A DNA stretch of 7,606 nt. Source: an uncultured Bacteroidota bacterium. Its GTDB lineage: Bacteria > Bacteroidota > Bacteroidia > Chitinophagales > Chitinophagaceae. The DNA lies in assembly GCA_903905685.1 (NCBI GenBank), contig CAIVHI010000513.1:1-7606 (forward strand), given 5' to 3'. Shown in pieces: positions 1-6,211 of the stretch (the stretch's first letter is position 1; every line of letters begins with the position of its first letter). Below the pieces are notes generated by a model, which worked only from the letters and a program-made list of their open reading frames with translations, ran no database searches and was not told the DNA's origin. Position numbers and translations under genes: made by a program.

Positions 1-2
1 AT

Positions 3-752
3 GTACTCAAAACGACAATCATGGTTTCTCAGCCTCGGTATATCATGCAAGTAACGTCCAGCAAAGCTTATATATCAGCTCTTTATGGAAACAAAGTGAG
101 TATTTTGGACTTGGCCACCAATACCATAATCGGTACCATACCGCTACCTGCCCGTAATCCTGAAGGCATGTGTATGTGCGGCAATCTCGCGGCAGTGGCA
201 TGCTGGGATACCGGTGCCGATGCCGTTTGCCTGATAGACCCGAATACCGACGAGGTAATGCATGTATACCATGCCGCAGGGCGCGCTCCACAGGAGGTGC
301 TAACCGACAAGAACGGTATGCTATGGGTGCTGTCTGGCAACAGTCCGGAAAATGCCGCTCCATATTGGACCGAATTCGAACCTTCCACAGGAGCCATTCT
401 CAAAAAAATGGACTTTCCACCAACAGTCAATCCTGTGAGGCCCATCTTTAATCGCACGAAGGATACCTTGATTTTTATTGAAGCCAACTATTTTGGCGGA
501 ACCAGCCAGAACGGCATCTTCGAAATGGGCATCAACGACACGGCCTTACCCGCAACACCCATCATTCCGGCGGTTCAAAACCAGTATTTTTGGGCATTGG
601 GAGTTGACCCCGCAACAGGCAATCTGTATGTGGGCGACCCCAAGGGCTTTACGCAAAACGGCGAGGTCTACATCTATACGAATGCAGGAGTGTTGCAATC
701 GGGTTTCAAGGTTGGGCTTGGGCCAGGGCACTTTTATTTCGATTACAAATAA
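3..752 (+). CDS. btuG: BtuG-like surface beta-propeller protein (DUF5074/YncE type), 5' end cut off
   Basis: The reading frame is open to the left edge, with the first whole codon at 3, so the ATG at 21 is probably internal and the true start and signal peptide lie outside. About 249 residues remain, perhaps two thirds of a typical family member. They read as about five beta-propeller blades. Counting from the ATG at 21: PRYI...AYIS...SILD (5-45), GMCMCGNLAAVACWD (49-63), LWVLSGNSP (101-109), TLIFIEANYFGG (149-160), and a C-terminal blade WALGVDPATGNLYVGDPKGF (191-210) ending PGHFYF (235-240). That last blade is very typical of DUF5074 proteins encoded beside TonB receptors in Bacteroidetes. 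In Bacteroides such a protein, BtuG, is a lipoprotein that binds vitamin B12 tightly outside the cell and sits on BtuB. The receptor gene following 8 bases later supports the same role here. The B12 ligand is inferred from family and context. No lipobox can be checked because the N-terminus is missing. Confidence 0.8.
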   Translation, partial: VLKTTIMVSQPRYIMQVTSSKAYISALYGNKVSILDLATNTIIGTIPLPARNPEGMCMCGNLAAVACWDTGADAVCLIDPNTDEVMHVYHAAGRAPQEVLTDKNGMLWVLSGNSPENAAPYWTEFEPSTGAILKKMDFPPTVNPVRPIFNRTKDTLIFIEANYFGGTSQNGIFEMGINDTALPATPIIPAVQNQYFWALGVDPATGNLYVGDPKGFTQNGEVYIYTNAGVLQSGFKVGLGPGHFYFDYK

Positions 753-760
753 TCGCGAAC

Positions 761-2677
761 TTGATATCCGTTTCACCATATAGTGCGTTGAGCATTGTCT
801 TATTGCTTGTTTTGGGCGGGCAAAAAGTGCTGGCATTGCCGATTCGTGATACACTCAAGGCCGTGACGGTAACGGCCGCCAAGCCAACCTCAGGAGACAT
901 AAAGCAAGACCTTTTTGCTCCGGGAGAAGAAATCTTGGGGCTGGACAGCACCGTGTTGAAAAGGTACCGGCTATCGGCCTTGTCTGACCTCTTGGCCAAT
1001 CAAACCTCGGTATTTGTCAAGTCATATGGGTTGAATGGGCTGGCAACATTGAATATCCGCGGCTCTTCCGCAGCACAAACTGCAGTAATTTGGAATGGCA
1101 TACCCATTCAAAACGCGGCCTTGGGTATTGCCGATGTCTCCACAATGCCCGTCTATTTTATGAGTCGGGTAGGCGTGGTCTATGGCAGTTCGTCTGCATT
1201 GTGGGGCAGCGGCAATGTGGGCGGCGCCATTGTGCTTTCTACCGAATCTAACCGCCACGATACCTCATTTTCGCATCCCGAACTGCTATTGGGTATCGGC
1301 AGTTTCGGTCAGCGGTATCTGGGGTTGGGAGAAAATTTCGGCGGCAAGAAATGGTGCCTGACAGCAAAATATTTTGGACAGTCGTCGGTAGGCAATTTTG
1401 AGTATACAGATATTTACGGCAGTCGGTGCAGGCTCTCCCATAGTGCCATGTGGGGCAACGCCTTGTCTTTATCGGGTGCCTTTTATTGGACACCGTCTTG
1501 GAGCCTTACTTATTCGCTCTGGTATTCCGGCAACTACCGTGAAATTCCCCAGGCCTTGTTCGAGGCCTATTCCGATAAGCGGCAGGCATCTACAGATATC
1601 CGGGCGGTTGCGGCACTGGAACGCACATTAAAGGCCACCCATGTGTATGCCCGTTCGTCGTTTGTAGCCCAGACCCTCCAATATGACGACGATACGGTGT
1701 TGCTGCACACCAAGGGCACCGTGAACCAATGGTATGAAGAATTTGGCTTGAGGAAGCCGTTTTGGAGTGGCGGCAACATGACGGTGTTTTGCCCTGTTCA
1801 AGTGGCGCAACTCATTGGCAATACGGTTGCGAGAACCCGGCAACAAGTGGTTGCGGCTATAGCGGGAGCGGTAGATTACCGTTTTTTCCGGCGGCGACTC
1901 GACGTGGCGATGAACCTTCGCGCCGAGGATGCCGAAGGCAATGTAGTCCTTTTACCGGGAGGAGATGCCGCTTTACGAGTCTTTCCCGGATTTAAGTTGA
2001 GGGTGAATGTGCAGAAAACCTATAGGCTGCCCACGCTCAACGAATTGTACTACTTTCCAGGTGGTAATTTAGGGTTGAAGCCTGAATCGGGTATCGCGGT
2101 AGATGGAGGCTATACTTACGATGTAAGTTGGAAAGGCGTTGATTTTCAAAGCAATGGGTCTTACTTCAATCGCGATGTCCATAACTGGATACTCTGGTTG
2201 GGCGGTGCGGTCTGGACACCCCAAAACATAGCGGAGGTATCGAGCCATGGGGTTGAAACCCGAAACGAAGTCAAGTGGCATTTGGGTGGTTGCATGGTGA
2301 AATTGGGCGTTTCCACCACTTACGTCATCGCTACTACCGTGCAGAGCAATCTACCCGGCGATGGCAGTATCGGCAAGCAGATTCCCTACACGCCTCGTTA
2401 TTCGGGCCAGGGGCGGGCAGGCATAGTCTGGAAAAATTTGGAACTGGAATATGGCCACACGTACACCGGATATCGATTCATCACCACCGATGAATCGGAA
2501 TGGTTGGCACCGTATCAAGTAGGAAACGTATCGGCCATGGTCCATTTGTCAATTTGGCGAACCAATCTTGAAGTCTTTGCCCGTTGCAACAACGTTTGGA
2601 ACACGCAATATCAGGTGGTTAACGGGCGGCCCACGCCAGGACCAAATTTTTTGGTCGGCATCAAATGCAGTCTATAA
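761..2677 (+). CDS. btuB: TonB-dependent outer-membrane receptor, BtuB-like
   Basis: A 638-residue TonB-dependent receptor. In order: a signal peptide with hydrophobic core SIVLLLVLGG (11-20) and likely cleavage after KVLA (22-25); a TonB-box-like stretch TLKAVTVTA (31-39); the plug domain (about 45-160) with LSDLLANQTSVFV, LNIRGSSAAQT (98-107), WNGIPIQ (111-117) and YGSSSALWGSGNVGGAI (141-157); then a 22-strand-type beta barrel to the C-terminus, including YRLPTLNELYYFPGGNLGLK (421-440). Length is close to E. coli BtuB. It lies 8 bases after the BtuG-like propeller gene, so the two are probably co-transcribed and act as a lid-and-channel complex driven by TonB. Cobalamin is the likely substrate by this pairing; the sequence alone does not fix it. 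The start is odd: no ATG or GTG lies nearby in frame and TTG at 761 is the only usual candidate, giving a signal peptide with no Lys or Arg in its n-region. The protein ends in Leu, not the usual aromatic residue. Confidence 0.85.
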   Translation: MISVSPYSALSIVLLLVLGGQKVLALPIRDTLKAVTVTAAKPTSGDIKQDLFAPGEEILGLDSTVLKRYRLSALSDLLANQTSVFVKSYGLNGLATLNIRGSSAAQTAVIWNGIPIQNAALGIADVSTMPVYFMSRVGVVYGSSSALWGSGNVGGAIVLSTESNRHDTSFSHPELLLGIGSFGQRYLGLGENFGGKKWCLTAKYFGQSSVGNFEYTDIYGSRCRLSHSAMWGNALSLSGAFYWTPSWSLTYSLWYSGNYREIPQALFEAYSDKRQASTDIRAVAALERTLKATHVYARSSFVAQTLQYDDDTVLLHTKGTVNQWYEEFGLRKPFWSGGNMTVFCPVQVAQLIGNTVARTRQQVVAAIAGAVDYRFFRRRLDVAMNLRAEDAEGNVVLLPGGDAALRVFPGFKLRVNVQKTYRLPTLNELYYFPGGNLGLKPESGIAVDGGYTYDVSWKGVDFQSNGSYFNRDVHNWILWLGGAVWTPQNIAEVSSHGVETRNEVKWHLGGCMVKLGVSTTYVIATTVQSNLPGDGSIGKQIPYTPRYSGQGRAGIVWKNLELEYGHTYTGYRFITTDESEWLAPYQVGNVSAMVHLSIWRTNLEVFARCNNVWNTQYQVVNGRPTPGPNFLVGIKCSL

Positions 2678-2693
2678 TTGATTGCCAATCAAT
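2677..2693. terminator. 17-base palindrome between convergent genes, possible shared terminator
   Basis: ATTGATTG (2677-2684), one C, then CAATCAAT (2686-2693) form a perfect inverted repeat. It begins in the last base of the receptor's TAA and covers the TGA (2689-2691) of the convergent transporter gene. As RNA the centre must open, leaving about a 6-bp stem with a 5-base loop in either direction. On the plus strand a run of five T (2704-2708) follows about 11 bases later; on the minus strand no T-run follows. Position favours a bidirectional terminator, but the stem is short and AT-rich and the T-run is not adjacent. Confidence 0.35.
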
Positions 2694-3654
2694 CGATTAC
2701 AGATTTTTCCCTCACATAACCTGTAGTTGTGAACCGTGGCTTGATCAATCGCCCCATTTGCAATACTACCGATAGTAAAATAAGCGACATACCCGCAACG
2801 AATCCGATGTTCAATTGGTCGGTATGCTTGATAAAGATGATTTCCCTATTCTCATTATAAAAGTAAAATGCCAAAAGGATGCCATAAACGGGTTCCAAAT
2901 TAACGGAAAGCGTTGCGGTGAATGATGACAGGTGTTTCAATGCACTTATGGCCAAACTCTGTGCCCAAACGGTGCAACACACACTGAGCACTAAAATCCA
3001 AAGCCAATCGTTGCGATACCATTCAGGGCCAAACAACGATGGGGATGCCGGGATGAACATAGTGCCGGGAGCAAATGCGAACACGAAGGGCAGCAATAGG
3101 CTCAGAAACAGCCAGCCCGTGGTCATCTCGTAAAATACGACGATTCTGGCAGGATATTTGCCGGCAAGCTTTTTATTGAAAACGGTAAATATGGAACTCA
3201 AAACGGCAGCAGTCACCCCAAATAGGATGCCGACTCCGAACGAAACTTGATACCTATAAATGAGCCATACCCCGGCTATCGCCAAGAGCCCCAACAAGAT
3301 TTCAAATAAATCGTGCTTGCTCTGGTTGATGAATGGGTCGAAAAGCGATGTGAATATACCGGCAGTGGACAAGCAAACCAAGGCCACCGAAATATTGGCA
3401 TATTTTATTGCTGCATAAAATGCCACCCAATGTAGGCAAATCAGTGCACCAACTCCTGCAATACGGCCGGCCTCCTTGAAAGTGAACGGAATCCACATTT
3501 TGCGGACGGTAAGTATGGCGGCCATAATGGCTGCCGTGAACAACATTCGGTACCATACCAAGATGGGCGCATTGAGAGAAATGGCCTTTCCCAATACCCC
3601 CGTAAACCCCCACAGCAATACTGCCGCATGCATCTGTATCAGCGCTTTTCTCAT
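2689..3654 (-). CDS. EamA/DMT-family inner-membrane transporter
   Basis: A drug/metabolite transporter superfamily protein of 321 residues with about ten hydrophobic segments in two EamA repeats (about 7-135 and 142-302). Recognisable segments are AAVLLWGFTGVLGKAISL (10-27), VWYRMLF (33-39) at the second helix, HWVAFYAAIKYANISVALV (75-93), LGLLAIAGVWLIY (121-133), and in the second repeat VWAQSLAISALKHLSSFTA (229-247) then VNLEPVYGILLAFY (251-264), which carries the conserved Glu-Pro of the family. Family members export or import small metabolites such as amino acids; the substrate cannot be told here. The frame extends upstream to an ATG at 3708, adding 18 residues. I prefer the ATG at 3654: MRKALIQMHAAVLLWGFTG is how close relatives usually begin, and an exact -7 promoter element lies inside the longer version. 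The gene converges on the receptor gene and diverges from cmk, so it is probably transcribed alone. The C-terminal tail after the last helix is basic and short. Confidence 0.88.
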   Translation of the reverse strand: MRKALIQMHAAVLLWGFTGVLGKAISLNAPILVWYRMLFTAAIMAAILTVRKMWIPFTFKEAGRIAGVGALICLHWVAFYAAIKYANISVALVCLSTAGIFTSLFDPFINQSKHDLFEILLGLLAIAGVWLIYRYQVSFGVGILFGVTAAVLSSIFTVFNKKLAGKYPARIVVFYEMTTGWLFLSLLLPFVFAFAPGTMFIPASPSLFGPEWYRNDWLWILVLSVCCTVWAQSLAISALKHLSSFTATLSVNLEPVYGILLAFYFYNENREIIFIKHTDQLNIGFVAGMSLILLSVVLQMGRLIKPRFTTTGYVREKSVID

Positions 3655-3676
3655 GAATCCAAATTGGGATAGGGTG

Positions 3677-3684
3677 CAAACATA
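3677..3684 (-). promoter_or_regulatory. -7 promoter element TATGTTTG for the transporter gene
   Basis: Read on the minus strand this is TATGTTTG, an exact match to the Bacteroidetes -7 consensus TAnnTTTG. It ends 22 bases before the ATG at 3654, which would give a leader of about 10-20 bases. I see no well-spaced TTG at -33. It lies inside the alternative N-terminal extension that starts at 3708, which argues for the shorter protein. Confidence 0.45.
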
Positions 3685-3777
3685 CCCCAAAATTTGCCTG
3701 TCTGCCATTCATTTTCTTATTGAAATGGGCATCCAAAGCGATTAACAAGCGGCTACGGGTTGCTCCCAAACGGACGG

Positions 3778-3785
3778 CAAACCTA
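3778..3785 (-). promoter_or_regulatory. Second -7 element TAGGTTTG facing the transporter gene
   Basis: On the minus strand this reads TAGGTTTG, again an exact TAnnTTTG match. A TTG lies 15 bases further upstream (3803-3801), slightly closer than the usual spacing. A transcript from here would have a leader of roughly 115 bases before the ATG at 3654. It sits back to back, 7 bases away, with the plus-strand element of cmk, so the two probably cannot be used at the same moment on one DNA molecule. Confidence 0.35.
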
Positions 3786-3792
3786 AAATCGC

Positions 3793-3800
3793 TAATTTTG
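3793..3800 (+). promoter_or_regulatory. -7 promoter element TAATTTTG for cmk
   Basis: TAATTTTG is an exact match to TAnnTTTG and is followed by CAAG and then the cmk ATG at 3805. Transcription normally begins a few bases after this element, so the mRNA would start at or very near the ATG and have almost no leader. No TTG is found at the usual -33 distance; the nearest upstream TTG is about 30 bases away (3760-3762). Confidence 0.5.
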
Positions 3801-3804
3801 CAAG

Positions 3805-4497
3805 ATGCAGAAAAAGAAAATTATCATTGCAATAGACGGCTTTTCCTCTTGCGGTAAAAGTACCATGGCTAAGGAATTGGCCGCCAAATTGCATTATAAT
3901 TTTATTGATAGTGGCGCGATGTATCGTGCCATAACTTTATATTTCATCAGGAACGGCGTCAATTTGTCCAACCCTGCACAGGTAGGCGATGCTCTCCAAT
4001 CCATCAACCTGACTTTCGAATTCAATCACGCCACGGGCATGTCTGAGATTTGCCTAAACGATGAGAATGTCGAAGCCTATATTCGCGATTTGGTGGTTTC
4101 AGACAAGGTTAGTGAGGTGGCTGCTTTGAAGCCGGTGCGTGATTTTGCGGTATCGCAACAACAGGCCATTGGCAAAGACAAGGGTATAGTTATGGATGGT
4201 CGGGACATTGGTACGTCGGTGTTCCCGAATGCCGAGTTGAAGATATTTGTGACCGCCGATCCTGACGTGCGCGTAATGCGCAGATTCCGCGAAATGCATG
4301 CCAAAGACCCTCACGTATCGGTAGAGGAAGTGAAACGGAATTTGGAGTTGAGGGACTATTTGGATACCACCCGCGAAGAAAGCCCCTTACGCAGAGCTAA
4401 AGATGCCTGCCTCCTCGACAATTCCGATTTAACCCGTGAAGAGCAATTGGCACGGGTACTCAAACTGGCCCACCAAGCATTGGGCTCGGCATCTTGA
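3805..4497 (+). CDS. cmk: Cytidylate kinase (CMP/dCMP kinase)
   Basis: Cytosolic enzyme that transfers phosphate from ATP to CMP or dCMP, recycling pyrimidines for RNA, DNA and CDP-linked lipid precursors. It has 230 residues, normal for bacterial Cmk. Visible motifs are the P-loop GFSSCGKST (12-20), in the Ser-Ser-Cys form I associate with Bacteroidetes; DSGAMYR (35-41), part of the nucleotide monophosphate site; SEVAALKPVR (103-112); DGRDIGTSVFP (131-141); FVTADPDVRVMRRF (148-161); and the lid and C-terminal part RDYLDTTREESPLRRAKDA (183-201). By eye, Ser36, Arg41, Ser103, Arg112, Asp134, Arg183, Asp187 and Arg190 line up with substrate-contacting residues of E. coli Cmk, so the enzyme looks intact. 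The start follows an exact -7 element by 4 bases, and there is no room for a conventional ribosome binding site. It diverges from the transporter gene; the next gene downstream begins 87 bases after its stop. Confidence 0.97.
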   Translation: MQKKKIIIAIDGFSSCGKSTMAKELAAKLHYNFIDSGAMYRAITLYFIRNGVNLSNPAQVGDALQSINLTFEFNHATGMSEICLNDENVEAYIRDLVVSDKVSEVAALKPVRDFAVSQQQAIGKDKGIVMDGRDIGTSVFPNAELKIFVTADPDVRVMRRFREMHAKDPHVSVEEVKRNLELRDYLDTTREESPLRRAKDACLLDNSDLTREEQLARVLKLAHQALGSAS

Positions 4498-4520
4498 AGC
4501 TTTGGGAGCATGTATCAACC

Positions 4521-4546
4521 AATTGTATAAAAACTGACATACAATT
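4521..4546. repeat. Inverted repeat after cmk (8-base arms, 10-base loop)
   Basis: AATTGTAT (4521-4528) is matched exactly in reverse complement by ATACAATT (4539-4546), with the loop AAAAACTGAC between. It lies 23 bases after the cmk stop and 38 bases before the next ATG. No T-run follows on either strand, so it is not a standard intrinsic terminator. It could be a weak terminator, an mRNA 3' hairpin, or an operator for the next gene. Confidence 0.35.
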
Positions 4547-4584
4547 AGGTTAAAGTCGTTGAAACTTAATCCATTTTTCATTTT

Positions 4585-5610
4585 ATGAATAGAGTCTACG
4601 TTTTGCTCTGCCTCATGGCATGGTCGGCCACTGCCGATGCCCAAATTTCGAAGGTGGACGACATCAAGAAATCGCTGGCCACTACGAATAAAGATACCGT
4701 TGCCTGGCTGCATAGCGGCATTTTGACTTTGGGTGCCAACGAAGGCTTCCTCCACAATTGGGCCGCCGGCGGCGAGCTCGCATCAATGGTATTGACGGGG
4801 ATTTTTCATGGCAATCTTTCCTATCTCAATCATGGGAGCGTATGGGAGAACGACTTGGACTTAGCCTACGGCCTGAGCTATACTTACTCCAACAACTTTA
4901 TTCCCCGCAAAACCGATGATCGGATAGATTTTACGTCCAAGTTAGGTTCCCAACTTAAAAATTCAAAGGAGTTTTATTTTGCGGGGTTGTTCAATTTCAA
5001 ATCGCAATATACCAAGGGGTACAATTATGCTGATTCGGGATGGCAGCACAAGCCCACTTCCGAATTCTTATCGCCGGCCTATTTCACACTGGCCGCAGGA
5101 ATGGAGTACCGAAAGGGCGAAAATTTTTCGCTATTCCTCTCGCCGGTTGCCGCAAGGGAGATAATCGGTAGTAGATACTACACTTCGCAATCGCCGTCAG
5201 GAGCCTATGGCATTGATTCGGGAAAGACTTCGAAGTTTCAGCTTGGAGCCTATTTTTCTGGGCGGTACAAAAAAAGTATTACCAAGGCCCTGAATTTCTC
5301 CACCCGGCTAGACCTCTATTCCAATTACTTGGCCAAAAACACAACCAACTCGGCGGGTGTATTGGTGAGGCAGGACAACCCTGGAAACATACAGGTATTT
5401 TGGGATAACCTGTTTGTGCTTAAGGCCTATAAAACCTTGAGTGTTACTTTTGGGTTGACGGTTGGCTACGACAATAGTTTCCCGTTCACCAAAAATACCC
5501 TCAATGCCAAAACGGGAACCCTGCAAGACAAGGGGCAGCCAGGGGAAGACTTGGGCTGGGTGCAACTCAGTCAGGTTTTTACATTTGGGGTAGCATACAA
5601 GTTTAAATAG
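4585..5610 (+). CDS. DUF3078 domain-containing envelope protein
   Basis: A 341-residue protein with a signal peptide: positive Arg3, hydrophobic core VYVLLCLMAW (4-13), likely cleavage after ATADA (15-19). The rest is rich in alternating polar and hydrophobic or aromatic stretches typical of an outer-membrane beta barrel. It opens with GILTLGANEGFLHNWAAGGE (45-64), which holds the Asn-Trp...Gly-Gly signature I associate with DUF3078. Later strands include LDLAYGLSYTYSN (91-103), FYFAGLFNFKSQY (131-143), FTLAAGMEYRKGENFSLFLS (167-186) and a final FTFGVAYKFK, which ends in an aromatic-x-Lys pattern close to a barrel C-terminus. DUF3078 is widespread in Bacteroidetes, and I know of no established function. 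The gene follows cmk by 87 bases and precedes mscL by 31 bases on the same strand. No exact TAnnTTTG box lies directly upstream, so its promoter is unclear. Outer-membrane location is inferred from composition. Confidence 0.85.
   Translation: MNRVYVLLCLMAWSATADAQISKVDDIKKSLATTNKDTVAWLHSGILTLGANEGFLHNWAAGGELASMVLTGIFHGNLSYLNHGSVWENDLDLAYGLSYTYSNNFIPRKTDDRIDFTSKLGSQLKNSKEFYFAGLFNFKSQYTKGYNYADSGWQHKPTSEFLSPAYFTLAAGMEYRKGENFSLFLSPVAAREIIGSRYYTSQSPSGAYGIDSGKTSKFQLGAYFSGRYKKSITKALNFSTRLDLYSNYLAKNTTNSAGVLVRQDNPGNIQVFWDNLFVLKAYKTLSVTFGLTVGYDNSFPFTKNTLNAKTGTLQDKGQPGEDLGWVQLSQVFTFGVAYKFK
5580..5587 (+). promoter_or_regulatory. Possible -7 element TACATTTG for mscL inside the preceding gene
   Basis: TACATTTG matches TAnnTTTG exactly and ends 54 bases before the mscL ATG. 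It lies within the last codons of the DUF3078 gene, where FTFG is required by the protein, so the match may be accidental. A TTG (5552-5554) is present, but 25 bases upstream, rather far for a -33 element. If used, mscL could be transcribed apart from its upstream neighbour. Confidence 0.25.
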
Positions 5611-5641
5611 GCAGTTTCTGCCATAGCAACACATACTCAAT

Positions 5642-6073
5642 ATGGGATTCATCAAGGAGTTTAAGGCCTTTGCAATAAAAGGCAATGTAGTCGATTTGGC
5701 CATAGGCCTAATTATCGGTTCGGCATTCGGGAAGATAGTGGCATCGATGGTGGAAGACATCATAATGCCATTTGTGGGCATTTTTACCGGTAAGGGAATG
5801 TTCGCCGACAAATATATTTTATTGAGGCCTGCAAAGGAGGGAGATGTGTATGCGACTTTGGAGCAGGCGAGGAAAGCCGGAGCAAATGTCCTTACATATG
5901 GGCATTTTCTGCAAACCGTGTTCGATTTCCTGGTAGTCGCACTCGTAATTTTCACTATGGTTAAAGCTATGATGCAAATGAAGAAGAAGGCCGAAGAGGC
6001 TCCTTCATCGGCCCCAGAGGTGTCTTCAACCGATAAGTTGCTGATGGAAATTCGTGACGCACTGAAAAAATGA
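5642..6073 (+). CDS. mscL: Large-conductance mechanosensitive channel MscL
   Basis: Homopentameric inner-membrane channel that opens under high membrane tension and releases solutes during sudden osmotic downshift. The 143-residue protein aligns by eye with E. coli MscL along its whole length. It has the amphipathic N-terminal helix MGFIKEFKAFAIKG (1-14); TM1 with GNVVDLAIGLIIGSAFGKIV (14-33), including the pore-constriction positions Leu19 and Gly22; IIMPFVGIF (40-48) at the end of TM1; a periplasmic loop (about 49-84); TM2 with YGHFLQTVFDFLVVALVIF (86-104); a charged cytoplasmic linker KKKAEEAPSSAPE; and the C-terminal helix LLMEIRDALKK (133-143) that forms the cytoplasmic bundle. The loop is slightly longer than in E. 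coli. The ATG at 5642 gives the expected N-terminus. The gene begins 31 bases after the DUF3078 stop, so read-through transcription is plausible. No truncation is seen. Confidence 0.97.
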   Translation: MGFIKEFKAFAIKGNVVDLAIGLIIGSAFGKIVASMVEDIIMPFVGIFTGKGMFADKYILLRPAKEGDVYATLEQARKAGANVLTYGHFLQTVFDFLVVALVIFTMVKAMMQMKKKAEEAPSSAPEVSSTDKLLMEIRDALKK

Positions 6074-6211
6074 CCGATTGACGAAAATTGTCGATGTATT
6101 GTAGCCGATTGTTCCTATCTTGTTGGTCGATTCCACGGTTTTTGCCACCTATTAGTGACAAAACGTAGTGATTATCATTGCTTTTTATAATCGGATAAAT
6201 CCGTAACTTAA
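6074..6211. other. Intergenic region between mscL and the sensor gene
   Basis: This 138-base gap holds no coding sequence I can support. TATCATTG (6173-6180) matches the -7 consensus at five of six fixed positions and lies 31 bases before the sensor ATG, so it is the best promoter candidate. A perfect 12-base dyad, CGGAT-AA-ATCCG (6192-6203), lies between it and the ATG; its spacer is too short for an RNA hairpin, so if it matters it would be as a protein-binding site. I see no convincing terminator for mscL. Confidence 0.3.

Noticed and set aside
1..60. Possible cobalamin riboswitch ahead of the B12-type genes
   Set aside because: The window begins inside the propeller gene; any riboswitch would be further upstream and cannot be seen.
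478..783. Plus-strand open frame bridging the propeller and receptor genes
   Set aside because: It is in the wrong frame for both proteins, which have strong family motifs in their own frames; I considered it in case a frameshift joined the two genes and saw no need for one.
3302..3769. Minus-strand open frame of 155 residues overlapping the transporter gene
   Set aside because: Same strand, different frame from the EamA gene, which has clear family motifs here. It is a frame shadow.
5610..5622. Small hairpin GGCAG-TTT-CTGCC just after the DUF3078 stop
   Set aside because: The stem is only 5 bp and is not followed by a T-run, so it is too weak to call a terminator.
5308..5955. Long minus-strand open frame (215 residues) across the end of the DUF3078 gene and the start of mscL
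   Set aside because: It is antisense to two well-supported genes, including conserved MscL codons, and its product has no recognisable domain or signal. It is a shadow frame.
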